Shown here: in pieces, positions 8,607-17,601 of the stretch | How positions within the stretch are numbered: position 1 is the first letter of the stretch | Layout of the letters: each line of letters opens with the position of its first letter | Assembly (NCBI RefSeq): GCF_001487105.1 | Contig: NZ_LN912999.1 | Span: 62,001-126,000 of the forward strand | Reading direction: 5' to 3' | Origin: Mediterraneibacter massiliensis | Lineage (GTDB): Bacteria; Bacillota; Clostridia; Lachnospirales; Lachnospiraceae | DNA: 64,000 nucleotides | Notes under the pieces: generated by a model | Seen by the model: the letters and a program-made list of their open reading frames with translations, nothing else | The model's database searches: none | What the model was told of the DNA's origin: nothing | Made by a program: the position numbers and the translations under genes

Positions 8607-10079
8607 TTAAGACGGTATATTTCCATTTGCAAGCCGCTGTAATACATCTTTTAAGAATTGATAAAAGCGTGCAAAGGAATCTAAGGGCAGGTGCTCCTGC
8701 GGAGTATGGCAGTCCAAGATCGTAGGGCCTACAGCAATAGCATCTAATCCGGGGATCGCATCGCAGAACAGACCACATTCCAGACCGGCATGTATCGCCT
8801 CGATTCTTAAAGGCTGCCCGAAAAGTTCTTGATAGCTTTCCTGGAAAACCTTTCGTATGGCGGAAGTTTCATTATAACTCCAGCCTGGGTATTCGCCGAT
8901 AAATGCGGCGGTAAATCCGAATGTCTTTGCCAGGATCCTAAAATGTGCCTTTAATTCTTCCAATAGGGAGGATACAGAGGAACGAGGCGAGAAGATGATC
9001 GTCTGTTTGTTCTCTTCTGTTCTCACGACGCCTAGATTAGAAGAAGCGACTACAAATCCATCCATTTTCAGATTGCGTTTCTGTACACCGTTCGGAGCAA
9101 GATACATGGCAAGCAGAAATGCTCTGGAATCTTCTGCAGTGAAAGCTTTTGCGTAGGAATCTTTTTCCATTGTGACCTCCCAGGAAAAGGCGGGCTCATC
9201 CGGCAGTATTTCATCTTGGAACTGACCGAAGAGATGGCGGGCAAGCTCTTCCGCTTTTACAGCAGCGCTCTGATCGGTAAAAAGAAGGGTGGCATCGCAG
9301 TCGCGGGGGATTGCGTTATCCTTGTTTCCTCCGTTTAGTTCCACCAAGTGATAGGCAGATCCCTCCAACAGGCGGCAGCATATCCTCGCCATCAGAAGGT
9401 TTGCGTTATGGCGTTCCTTGTGGATATCGCTTCCGGAATGACCTCCTAAGAGTCCTTTAATTGAAAGGTGTAAAACAGTGCCGTCCAGAACCTGTTTTTC
9501 GGCAGTTTTGCTGAGTTCTATCCGGACACCTCCGGCACAGCTTACCGTAGCGATCCCTTCTTCTTCTGAATCCATATTGATCATCGTGCGGGCGGAGAGC
9601 AAAGACTTGTCCAGCGCTTTTGCGCCTAAAAGCCCTACTTCTTCCGCTGTGGTAAATACACATTCCAGAGGTGGATGTGTGATGTCCTCATCATCCAGGA
9701 CCATGAGCATAAGTGCCACTGCGACTCCGTTGTCTGCCCCCAGCGTAGTGCCGTCAGCATAGAGTATGCCGTCTTTTACTTCTAAGTTCAGCCCCTCTTT
9801 TGTAAAATCATGCTGTACAGTTTTATTTTTTTCACATACCATGTCAATATGACCCTGGAGCATGACCGGAGGGAGAGCGGCAGCATTTTTGCTTCCCTCC
9901 TTTTTGATAATGACATTATGATCGGAATCTTGATATACCCATAAGTTTCTTTTTTGTGCAAAGCTTACAAGATAATCGCTGATCTGCTTTTCATTGCCGG
10001 AACCTCTTGGTATTGCACTGATTTCTTCAAAAAAGTGAAATAATTGTGCAGGCTTATATCCTTTGATCTTATAATCCAT
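8607..10079 (-). CDS. pepD: Aminoacyl-histidine dipeptidase (M20 family, PepD)
   Basis: A 490-residue metallopeptidase of the PepD type that cleaves dipeptides such as carnosine in the cytoplasm. Metal-site motifs are visible: LQGHIDMVCE (His and Asp), GADNGV, TTAEEVGLLGA (the catalytic and ligand Glu pair) and SGSDIH. The C-terminal GLECG and VGPTILDCHTP are typical. The start at 10079 is chosen because GAGGAGA lies 7-9 bases before it; longer in-frame starts lack a site. The gene is convergent with the PqqD-like operon. Peptide hydrolysis fits with the OPT peptide transporter nearby. Confidence 0.94.
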   Translation of the reverse strand: MDYKIKGYKPAQLFHFFEEISAIPRGSGNEKQISDYLVSFAQKRNLWVYQDSDHNVIIKKEGSKNAAALPPVMLQGHIDMVCEKNKTVQHDFTKEGLNLEVKDGILYADGTTLGADNGVAVALMLMVLDDEDITHPPLECVFTTAEEVGLLGAKALDKSLLSARTMINMDSEEEGIATVSCAGGVRIELSKTAEKQVLDGTVLHLSIKGLLGGHSGSDIHKERHNANLLMARICCRLLEGSAYHLVELNGGNKDNAIPRDCDATLLFTDQSAAVKAEELARHLFGQFQDEILPDEPAFSWEVTMEKDSYAKAFTAEDSRAFLLAMYLAPNGVQKRNLKMDGFVVASSNLGVVRTEENKQTIIFSPRSSVSSLLEELKAHFRILAKTFGFTAAFIGEYPGWSYNETSAIRKVFQESYQELFGQPLRIEAIHAGLECGLFCDAIPGLDAIAVGPTILDCHTPQEHLPLDSFARFYQFLKDVLQRLANGNIPS

Positions 10080-10284
10080 ATAGTATCTCCTCATTTCTTT
10101 ACAAATTTTAAAACATTTCATCTTAGATTATAACAGATTTTATTTGGATGTGCATTGTTATTATGAAGCAGATGTAGATAAACTACACTAGTCAAAGAAA
10201 ATAAAATTGCGTATAATATGAATAATGGGCTGCAAAGGCTACATGGAAAAATAAAGCAAGATTTTGGAACAGAAAGGAAAATAT

Positions 10285-11259
10285 ATGGAACAGATACAAA
10301 TAGAAGGAATGGATTCTCCATTGTCCAGACTTGTATACGGTACGGGTACGGCCATTTTAGAAGGAGATGATCAACAAGCGGCATTTGCATGTCTGGATAT
10401 GGCGTGGGAGGCTGGTTTTCGAGTGTTTGATACGGCTCACAGCTATAAAAGAGCAGAGGAAAATCTAGGCGCGTGGATGGATAAACGCGGGGTGCGCGAA
10501 GAAATCGTGCTTCTGGACAAAGGCTGCAATCCGGGACAAAATGGGAGTGAAGATATATTTTCTGCGGATACGATACGAAGTCATATTGCAGAATCTTTGC
10601 GAAGATTAAAGACAGAAAAGGTAGAGTTCTATATACTCCACCGGGATGATGAGACGAAACCGGTGGATGAGATCGTAGAAGTTTTGAATGAATATAAGGA
10701 CAAGGGGATCATCGGGAAATTCGGCGGCTCTAATTGGCGGCTTCCTCGTATCCTTCAAGCAAACGAATATGCCGGGAAGCATGGACTTACGGGTTTTGAG
10801 GTGATCAGTCCATGCTTTAGTCTTGCCGAACTTGCAACGGATCCTTGGGGAGGGAGCATTTCGATGGCTCGCAGGGAGAATGAAGATCTGCGCAAATGGG
10901 CAGAGAAGGAGGCGGTCTGTGTGTTTCCTTACTCTGCGTTGGCACGAGGCTTTCTTTCCGGCAAATACCGAACAGACGGGCAAAAGACGATCGAAGAATG
11001 TCTTGGATGGGGGACGATCGCAGAATATGACTGTCCAAAGAATAGAAAACGTCTGCAGCGGGCAGAACAGCTTGCGGACAGAAAAGGGCATACAGTGTCT
11101 CAGATCTGTTTGGCCTGGCTGCTTGCGCAGGATATGCAGGTCTTCCCGATCGTTAGTCCGACAAAGGAAAGCCATGTGAAAGATAATGCAGAGGCATTGC
11201 AGATCGTGCTGGACCAGGAAGAAGTAACATGGCTGGAAAATGGAAAGGAATATATTTGA
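10285..11259 (+). CDS. Aldo/keto reductase
   Basis: A 324-residue NAD(P)H-dependent oxidoreductase of the aldo/keto reductase superfamily. The catalytic set is visible: FDTAHSYK (Asp and Tyr), LLDKGC (Lys) and YILHRDD (His). GGSNWRLPRI corresponds to the usual GVSN strand, and the C-terminal FPIVSPTKESHVKDNAEA is the cofactor-binding part. The start has AAAGGA 7 bases upstream; a TTG at 10264 precedes that site. A TATAAT box lies about 70 bases before the start. The stop overlaps the next start in TGATG, so it is coupled to the GTPase-NYN gene. The substrate is unknown. Confidence 0.92.
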   Translation: MEQIQIEGMDSPLSRLVYGTGTAILEGDDQQAAFACLDMAWEAGFRVFDTAHSYKRAEENLGAWMDKRGVREEIVLLDKGCNPGQNGSEDIFSADTIRSHIAESLRRLKTEKVEFYILHRDDETKPVDEIVEVLNEYKDKGIIGKFGGSNWRLPRILQANEYAGKHGLTGFEVISPCFSLAELATDPWGGSISMARRENEDLRKWAEKEAVCVFPYSALARGFLSGKYRTDGQKTIEECLGWGTIAEYDCPKNRKRLQRAEQLADRKGHTVSQICLAWLLAQDMQVFPIVSPTKESHVKDNAEALQIVLDQEEVTWLENGKEYI

Positions 11260-13943
11260 TGAAAGATACCTTTACAGATAGACAAGGAAAACAGATCTGT
11301 CTGGGCGCTTTAGCCCATGTAGACGCAGGAAAAACAACTTTGTCTGAGAGCTTTTTATTTTTAAGCGGCAAGCTCCGTAAGGCAGGGCGTGTGGATCACA
11401 AGGATGCGTTTTTAGATACATATGAGATGGAACGGGAACGGGGGATCACGATATTCTCAAAGCAAGCGGTGTTTGATTGGAAAGGAATGGATGTGACACT
11501 TCTGGATACGCCGGGGCATGTGGATTTTTCTGCGGAGATGGAGCGTACTTTGCAGGTACTGGATTATTCAATACTCGTGATCAGCGGTCCGGACGGCGTG
11601 CAGGGACATACGATGACGCTCTGGAGGCTTTTGAAACGATATGAGATCCCGACATTTATTTTTGTCAATAAGATGGATCAAGATGGCACAGACAAAGAAG
11701 AAATCCTGGCAGAATTAGAGCGTCAGTTTGGAGAAGGCTGCATGGATTTTAGTCATCTGGATGATACAGCCTTAGAAAATCTCGCCCTCTGTGATGAAAA
11801 AATGATGGAGTCATACCTGGAATCTGGTAAGATCGGTGATGAACTCATCAGAAAAGCCATCCGCACCAGAAATGTATTCCCCTGCTATTTTGGTTCTGCG
11901 CTTTATATGGAAGGTGTGGAAGAACTTTTAAACGGGATTTTACGATTTACAGAGCAGTCAGAATATTCAAAAGATTTTGGTGCGAAAGTATATAAGATCG
12001 GCAGAGATGAACGAGGAAACCGTCTGACTTACTTGAAAGTAACAGGCGGAGAACTTAAGGTCAGAGACAGTGTGGATGACTCTGGAGAAAAAATAAATGA
12101 AATACGTGTATATTCCGGCGCGAAATACACAAATAGTTCCTGTGTGACAGCAGGAAATGTGTGTGCAGTAACAGGACTTTCGCATACCTATCCGGGGGAA
12201 GGACTGGGGGTAGAACCGGAATCGGCACTCCCTGTTTTGGAACCGGTGCTGACATATCGGATTGTTCTGCCGGATGAGTGCGATGTACATAAAATGTTGG
12301 CAGATCTAAAAATGTTGGAAGAGGAAGAACCAGAACTTCATATAGTATGGGAAGAACAGATAGGAGAAATACATGCCCAGCTGATGGGAGAGGTGCAGAC
12401 AGAGGTGCTGATCCGTATGATCAAGGAACGATTTGGTGTATGGGTGGAATTTACAGAAGGAAATATTGTGTACAAAGAAACAATTAAATTTCCTGTGGAA
12501 GGAGTTGGACATTTTGAACCGCTCCGGCATTATGCGGAAGTACATCTGTTGTTAGAACCGGGAGAGAAGGGAAGTGGCCTTCAGTTTGCGTCTGACTGTA
12601 GTGAAGATATACTGGATCGCAACTGGCAGAGGTTGATTTTGACGCATTTAGGGGAGAAAGAACATAAAGGAGTGCTTACCGGAGCAACGCTCACTGATAT
12701 GAAGATCACTCTGCTTGCAGGACGGGCACATCAGAAGCATACGGAAGGCGGAGATTTCAGACAGGCGACGTATCGGGCAGTGCGGCAGGGACTGAAAAAG
12801 GCAGAGTCTGTTTTGTTAGAACCGTACTATGCATTTAAAATGGAACTCTCACAGGATATGGTTGGAAGGGCAATGGCAGACATCCAGAAGATGCAGGGCA
12901 GCTTTGCGCCCCCAAAGATGACGGGAGAAATCGTCACATTAAGCGGCAGTGCGCCTGTATCCCAGATGAGGGGATACCAAAAGGAGTTTATTTCTTATAC
13001 AAGAGGCAAGGGACGTCTGTTTTGTGAACTGAAAGGATACGAGCCTTGCCAGGAGCAGGAGGAGATCGTCTCTCGTATAGGCTATGATGCAGAGGCAGAT
13101 ACAGAAAACCCTACAGGTTCAGTATTCTGTTCACATGGAGCCGGCTTTGTAGTTCCCTGGTATCAAGTAGAAGAGTATGCACACATGGAAAGCTGTTATG
13201 CTGTCAAAGAAGAAGCAAAAAAACAGACGCCTTCTTTTAATCCTCCGCCTGTATCCAGGATCGAATTGACACAGGAAGAACTGGATGCCATCTATGTAAA
13301 GACGCCGGATCCGGCAAAAAGAGGGTATCAGACAGGTCCTGTTACAGTGCATGCAGTGAAAAAAGCAGAGGGTACGGGGAAAAGGGAGTCCCGGGGAAAA
13401 GAAAAGAAAAAAGAAGAATACCTGTTGGTGGATGGATATAATATCATTTTTGCATGGGAGGAGCTAAAGGAACTTTCCGAAAAAAACATAGAAGGCGCCC
13501 GCAGTAAACTAATGGATATCTTGTGCAATTATCAAGGATATAAAAAATGTACGGTAATCCTTGTCTTTGACGCTTATAAAGTAGAAGGAAATTTAGGCGA
13601 GGTAATGAAATATCATAATATCTATGTTGTCTATACAAAAGAGGCGGAGACGGCAGATCAATATATTGAGAAAACAGTACGGCGTATAGGACGTCAATAT
13701 GATGTTACTGTTGCTACATCTGATGCCCTGGAACAAGTCATTATACTAGGACAGGGGGCACGCAGGATGTCGGCAGCAGGATTGAAGGAAGAGATCAAAC
13801 TGGCGGAAAAAGAACTGCGGGAGGAATACTTGAGAAAAGATACAGTCCATAGAAATTATCTTTTCCAGTATTTACAGAAAGACGCGGCAGAAGCTATGGA
13901 GAAAATAAGATTGAGAGGAAATGAGGAAGAGGATGTTAAATAA
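11259..13943 (+). CDS. TetM-like translational GTPase fused to a C-terminal NYN (YacP-like) domain
   Basis: An 894-residue protein. Residues 1-660 match the ribosomal protection/EF-G-like GTPases: G1 AHVDAGKTT (about 19-27), G2 RERGIT, G3 DTPGHVDF, G4 NKMD, then domains II-V (for example PLRHYAEVHLLLEPG). Residues 660-715 are a linker with many charged residues. Residues 717-870 match the NYN/YacP domain: LLVDGYNIIFAW, VFDAYK, ADQYIEK and VATSDALEQ keep the acidic residues expected of this PIN-like nuclease fold. Known proteins of the first class free the ribosome from tetracycline; chromosomal relatives in Firmicutes are not all resistance genes. The start at 11259 follows GGAAAGGA and is coupled to the reductase stop. 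A role in ribosome rescue with RNA cleavage is inference. Confidence 0.88.
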   Translation: MKDTFTDRQGKQICLGALAHVDAGKTTLSESFLFLSGKLRKAGRVDHKDAFLDTYEMERERGITIFSKQAVFDWKGMDVTLLDTPGHVDFSAEMERTLQVLDYSILVISGPDGVQGHTMTLWRLLKRYEIPTFIFVNKMDQDGTDKEEILAELERQFGEGCMDFSHLDDTALENLALCDEKMMESYLESGKIGDELIRKAIRTRNVFPCYFGSALYMEGVEELLNGILRFTEQSEYSKDFGAKVYKIGRDERGNRLTYLKVTGGELKVRDSVDDSGEKINEIRVYSGAKYTNSSCVTAGNVCAVTGLSHTYPGEGLGVEPESALPVLEPVLTYRIVLPDECDVHKMLADLKMLEEEEPELHIVWEEQIGEIHAQLMGEVQTEVLIRMIKERFGVWVEFTEGNIVYKETIKFPVEGVGHFEPLRHYAEVHLLLEPGEKGSGLQFASDCSEDILDRNWQRLILTHLGEKEHKGVLTGATLTDMKITLLAGRAHQKHTEGGDFRQATYRAVRQGLKKAESVLLEPYYAFKMELSQDMVGRAMADIQKMQGSFAPPKMTGEIVTLSGSAPVSQMRGYQKEFISYTRGKGRLFCELKGYEPCQEQEEIVSRIGYDAEADTENPTGSVFCSHGAGFVVPWYQVEEYAHMESCYAVKEEAKKQTPSFNPPPVSRIELTQEELDAIYVKTPDPAKRGYQTGPVTVHAVKKAEGTGKRESRGKEKKKEEYLLVDGYNIIFAWEELKELSEKNIEGARSKLMDILCNYQGYKKCTVILVFDAYKVEGNLGEVMKYHNIYVVYTKEAETADQYIEKTVRRIGRQYDVTVATSDALEQVIILGQGARRMSAAGLKEEIKLAEKELREEYLRKDTVHRNYLFQYLQKDAAEAMEKIRLRGNEEEDVK

Positions 13944-15336
13944 TATTTTAGGAACAATCAATGATTTTATGTATACATATCTGCTTTTATTCCTGCTTAT
14001 AGGGACAGGAGTGTATTTTACAATACGTACACGATTCGTACAGGTAAGGATGATAAAAGAAGCGTTTCATGTATTGAAGGAGAAAGAAAAAGAGGAGGAT
14101 GGAAAGAAACAAGTTTCTTCTTTCCAGGCGTTAATGATTTCAACAGCATCCCGTGTAGGTACCGGAAATATCGCGGGAATTGCAACTGCCATTGCGGCAG
14201 GGGGAGCTGGAGCAGTTTTTTGGATGTGGCTGATGGCCGTGATAGGAGGCGCCTCTGCTTTTATCGAGAGTACACTGGCCCAGGTTTATAAGGTGAAAGA
14301 TGGGGCGGATTTTAGAGGCGGACCGGCGTATTATATGGAGCAGGGGCTGGGAAAGCGTTGGCTTGGGATTATCTTTTCTATTCTTATGATCATATGTTTT
14401 GCTTATGGTTTCAATGGCTTGCAGTCGTTTAATATGTCGTCTGCGTTGGAATATTATATTCCCGGTTATGGCAAGTCTGCCTATCCGGCAATCGTAGGCC
14501 TGCTTTTAGCATTGGCAACGGCTTTTGTGATCTTTGGAGGTGTACATCGGATTGGATTTATTACATCTGTTATGGTTCCGATCATGGCCGGCATTTATCT
14601 TTTGATAGGAGTAGTTACCATCTGTCTGAACCTTCCGGCTCTTCCGGGAGTGGTCGCATCTATTCTCTCGCAGGCATTTGATGTGAAGGCGATTATGGGA
14701 GGCATGGCGGGAAGCGCAGTGGTGATCGGGATAAAAAGAGGACTTTTTTCTAATGAAGCAGGTATGGGAAGCGCGCCAAATGCCGCTGCTGCCGCATTTG
14801 TCAGCCATCCGGCAAAACAAGGGATGGTACAGGTATTATCCGTTTTTATTGATACGCTTTTGATTTGTTCAGCTACTGCAGTGATGCTTTTACTCTCCGG
14901 CATAGAAGGTATCCCGGGGACGTTGGATGGGATTCCATTTGTGCAGAAAGCTATTTCCGCAAATGTAGGAAACTGGGGGATCCATTTTATCACGCTTTCT
15001 ATTTTTGCGTTCGCATTCAGCAGTCTTGTTGGAAATTATTACTACACGGAGGCAAATCTATTATTTATCAAAAACAATAAAAAAGTTCTTTTTGTCTTTA
15101 GATGCACATGCCTTCTTGCTGTTTTTCTTGGAGCGCAGGCAGATTTTTCTGTAGTATGGAATTTTGCGGATATAACAATGGGATGCATGGCTGCGGTAAA
15201 TATCATAGCGATTTTGCTGCTTGGAAAGAAAGCTCTCCTTGTATTAAAAGATTATGAAAGACAGAAAAAAGAAGGAAAAGATCCCGTTTTTAAAGCAGAA
15301 GAAATTGGAATAGAGAATACACAGTGTTGGAAATAA
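13933..15336 (+). CDS. Alanine/glycine:cation symporter (AGCS family)
   Basis: A 467-residue membrane transporter that takes up alanine or glycine with Na+ or H+. Family motifs are clear: LIGTGVYFTIRTRFVQVR at the N-terminus, SRVGTGNIAGIATAIA, GGPAYYMEQGLG and GLFSNEAGMGSAPNAAAAA. About ten membrane segments are seen and the length is usual. ATG at 13933 is preferred because GAGG lies 6 bases before it and the protein then begins like its relatives; an ATG at 13921 is also in frame. It overlaps the GTPase-NYN gene by 11 bases, so the three genes from 10285 look like one operon. Confidence 0.93.
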   Translation: MLNNILGTINDFMYTYLLLFLLIGTGVYFTIRTRFVQVRMIKEAFHVLKEKEKEEDGKKQVSSFQALMISTASRVGTGNIAGIATAIAAGGAGAVFWMWLMAVIGGASAFIESTLAQVYKVKDGADFRGGPAYYMEQGLGKRWLGIIFSILMIICFAYGFNGLQSFNMSSALEYYIPGYGKSAYPAIVGLLLALATAFVIFGGVHRIGFITSVMVPIMAGIYLLIGVVTICLNLPALPGVVASILSQAFDVKAIMGGMAGSAVVIGIKRGLFSNEAGMGSAPNAAAAAFVSHPAKQGMVQVLSVFIDTLLICSATAVMLLLSGIEGIPGTLDGIPFVQKAISANVGNWGIHFITLSIFAFAFSSLVGNYYYTEANLLFIKNNKKVLFVFRCTCLLAVFLGAQADFSVVWNFADITMGCMAAVNIIAILLLGKKALLVLKDYERQKKEGKDPVFKAEEIGIENTQCWK

Positions 15337-15467
15337 AAAAGAATACAGAATTTACAAAAAACAAAAAAATTTCATAAAAATAAGGTTTTCTTGTAACTAT
15401 TTTCTTGGTAGAATGGTATTATTGATAAATACATATAATGAAAAAACAAGAGAGTGAGGTAGAAATT

Positions 15468-16064
15468 ATGAATTGTATTAATTGTTATAAGGAGATACCA
15501 GATGATACAAAGTTTTGTCCATATTGCGGCGCACAGCAGATAAAACCGGCACAGGCAGAATCGTCTGCGGAAACTCCGGCACCGGAAGTGCAGGCAGAAT
15601 CGTCTGCGGAAACTTCAGCGCCGGAAGTGCAGGCAGAACCGGCTGCGGGGAATCCGGCACCGGAAACAGCAATGCACAATGAGCAGCCACAAGCAGCTGC
15701 CTATCAGGGGATGGAACAGCCGCGGGAGACAGCATATCAGGCGCAGCAAACTCCGCCGCCGGTGTATAATGTTCCGCCGGTACAGCAGGAATATATGCAG
15801 GAACCGCCAGTAAATTGGGTGCCGTATTTAGTGTTGTCTATTCTTAGTACGATTTTGTGCTGTACACCGTTTGGTATCGTGGCAATCGTATTTGCCGCAA
15901 AGATAAACAGCGCTGTAACAGCAGGTAATATGGCAGAAGCAAAAGATGCAGCGAAGAAATCTAAAATATGGATCATCGTATCAGCAATTGTGGGCGTTGT
16001 ATTGTGGATTTTAATGGTTATATATTTTGTAGTGATCGGTGTGAGTGCGGCATATTACTATTAA
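15468..16064 (+). CDS. Zinc-ribbon protein with Ala/Pro/Glu repeats and a CD225-like membrane domain
   Basis: A 198-residue protein with three parts. Residues 2-24 form a zinc ribbon (CINC and CPYCG). Residues 28-110 are a disordered linker holding about three 13-residue repeats of the type QAESSAETPAPEV, encoded by 39-base DNA repeats at about 15553-15665. Residues 120-195 carry two membrane segments around a conserved cytoplasmic loop (AAKINSAVTAGNMAEAKDAAKKSK), typical of the CD225/dispanin family. The start is ATG at 15468, 7-8 bases after GTGAGGT. It is followed at once by a DUF2752 gene. The function is unknown; membrane organisation is a guess. Confidence 0.82.
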   Translation: MNCINCYKEIPDDTKFCPYCGAQQIKPAQAESSAETPAPEVQAESSAETSAPEVQAEPAAGNPAPETAMHNEQPQAAAYQGMEQPRETAYQAQQTPPPVYNVPPVQQEYMQEPPVNWVPYLVLSILSTILCCTPFGIVAIVFAAKINSAVTAGNMAEAKDAAKKSKIWIIVSAIVGVVLWILMVIYFVVIGVSAAYYY

Positions 16065-16065
16065 A

Positions 16066-16509
16066 ATGAAGGAATTGTTCAGAAAGTCAAGGACAGCACG
16101 CATATCGGCAGTTATGGCGATAGCTGTAGCAGTGCTTGCGGGGTGTATATATTTATTCTATCATAATCCGATCGTGTATCCGATTCCTTGTGTGATACAT
16201 ATGCTGACAGGTTTGTACTGCCCTGGATGTGGAGCCGGAAGAGCTTGTTATGCGTTGCTCCATGGACGGATCTATGAGGCGTTTGCGTATAATCCCCTTC
16301 TGCTGGTCTTGCTTCCATTTCTGGCCTTGTATATTGCAGCCAGGTTTGTGGATTGGATGCTTACAGGAGAAAACCATATAGACTCCCGAATATCTGTCAA
16401 GCTGTTAGTTGCCGTGCTTATCATAGTAGTTGTTTATGGTATAGTACGTAATCTGCCGGTATTTCCATTTACACTTTTAGCACCGGGAGGAATTTTAAAG
16501 GGGATTTAA
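16066..16509 (+). CDS. DUF2752 membrane protein
   Basis: A 147-residue membrane protein with the DUF2752 signature TGLYCPGCGAGRACYALLHG near residues 52-71, flanked by three to four hydrophobic segments. It starts one base after the stop of the CD225-type gene. No clear ribosome binding site is seen, so translation may depend on coupling; an in-frame GTG at 16045 is a possible alternative. DUF2752 genes often sit beside CD225 genes in Firmicutes and Bacteroidetes, which supports a shared role, but none is known. A terminator follows directly. Confidence 0.82.
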   Translation: MKELFRKSRTARISAVMAIAVAVLAGCIYLFYHNPIVYPIPCVIHMLTGLYCPGCGAGRACYALLHGRIYEAFAYNPLLLVLLPFLALYIAARFVDWMLTGENHIDSRISVKLLVAVLIIVVVYGIVRNLPVFPFTLLAPGGILKGI

Positions 16510-16517
16510 AAAGAGGA

Positions 16518-16554
16518 ACATCAATGCCGTCAAAGAGGCGGTATTGGTGTTTTT
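16518..16554 (+). terminator. Terminator after the CD225/DUF2752 pair
   Basis: ACATCAATGCCG (16518-16529) pairs with CGGTATTGGTGT (16539-16550) with two G-U pairs, followed by TTTTAT. Confidence 0.8.
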
Positions 16555-16580
16555 ATATGCATTGCTATAGGAAAAATCTA

Positions 16581-16619
16581 CCTGTTTGAAAGGGATGTAT
16601 TGCGGCGGGTTCGGATGAG
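16581..16619 (+). repeat. Degenerate copy of the dispersed GCACGCC repeat family
   Basis: This 39-base stretch (CCTG..GAAAGG.ATGTATTGCGG..TTCGGATGAG) aligns with the element at 19477-19529, matching at most positions by eye. The upstream hairpin half is missing. It may be a decayed copy of the repeat that is tandem at 32985-33170. Confidence 0.4.
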
Positions 16620-16724
16620 TATATGCAGAACGTAAATTTATGTACCAAGCTGAAAGAAAATATGCTAGAATAGAAATAGTTCTTTGGGTACTGTCAGGAC
16701 GTATGAATAGAGGGAAAGAAGTAT

Positions 16725-17438
16725 ATGATAAAAGCAGTGTTTTTTGATGTGGATGATACCTTATTTGCCTTTACACAATGCAGCAGGCATGCAATGGAAA
16801 AGGTAGAAAGATATGCAGTGGAGAAACTGGAGGTTGTTCGGGAAGATTTACAAGAAGCGATTTGTATGGCTCAGAAGCAAATAGGCGGCAGATTAGGATT
16901 TTCACACCCATCTTTTCATAATAGGCAGATACGTTTTCAAAATGCATTGGAGATTTTGAAAAAACCGATCTATCCATATGCAACGGAGATGTATACGATA
17001 TATTGGAACGATGTTTTGGAACATGCCTGTGCAGAACCTGGGGTGGAAAAGTTTTTAGGATTGCTGAAAGAAAAGGGAATCTATACGGGCATTGGTTCAG
17101 ATATGACTTCTTATATCCAGAATAAAAAAGTGGAAAGGCTGGGGCTTGCGCCGTATTTTGACTGTTTTATCACAAGTGAGGAAGCCGGCCAGGACAAGCC
17201 AGGACAGGAGATTTTCAAACTTTGTTTGGAAAAAGCAAAGGTAAAGCCAGAAGAATGTTTGTTTATAGGGGATAACCCTGACAAAGATATAGCGGGCGCA
17301 GAAAAAGCCGGGATGTATGCAGCCTGTTACAGTAAATATTCCGCTCCTTTTCAAAAAGAGCAGATGAATTGCTTCGATTCATATGAAGCGTGTATATATG
17401 GTAAAGAGATAAAAGTTGGAAATATCCAAATTGTATAA
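16725..17438 (+). CDS. HAD-family hydrolase (YjjG-like)
   Basis: A 237-residue phosphatase of the haloacid dehalogenase superfamily. Motif I FFDVDDTLF gives the nucleophile Asp, motif II is IGSD, motif III is the Lys in GQDKPG, and motif IV is GDNPDKDIAGA. A helical cap domain lies between residues 15 and 100, as in the YjjG group of nucleotide phosphatases. The start follows GGGAAAG by about 6 bases, and a TAGAAT box lies about 55 bases upstream. It stands as a single gene. The substrate is not known; a nucleotide or sugar phosphate is likely. Confidence 0.88.
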   Translation: MIKAVFFDVDDTLFAFTQCSRHAMEKVERYAVEKLEVVREDLQEAICMAQKQIGGRLGFSHPSFHNRQIRFQNALEILKKPIYPYATEMYTIYWNDVLEHACAEPGVEKFLGLLKEKGIYTGIGSDMTSYIQNKKVERLGLAPYFDCFITSEEAGQDKPGQEIFKLCLEKAKVKPEECLFIGDNPDKDIAGAEKAGMYAACYSKYSAPFQKEQMNCFDSYEACIYGKEIKVGNIQIV

Positions 17439-17601
17439 AAGAAAAATAAAAAGCAGACTGAAAAATCGTTATGCAGGGAAAGAGAAAGGAGGAAAGCAGC
17501 TTATTATAGCAGCAGAGCGGCATACAGTAAAAAGAGCTGTTCAGTATCTGGCATAAGAGGACACACAGTAAAATTTGGCGGCCTGAAGGGAGGAAAAAAG
17601 T

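Noticed and set aside
11259..13943. Acquired tetracycline resistance gene
   Set aside because: The GTPase part is related, but the C-terminal nuclease domain, the operon context and the lack of mobile genes argue for a resident gene; resistance cannot be claimed from sequence.
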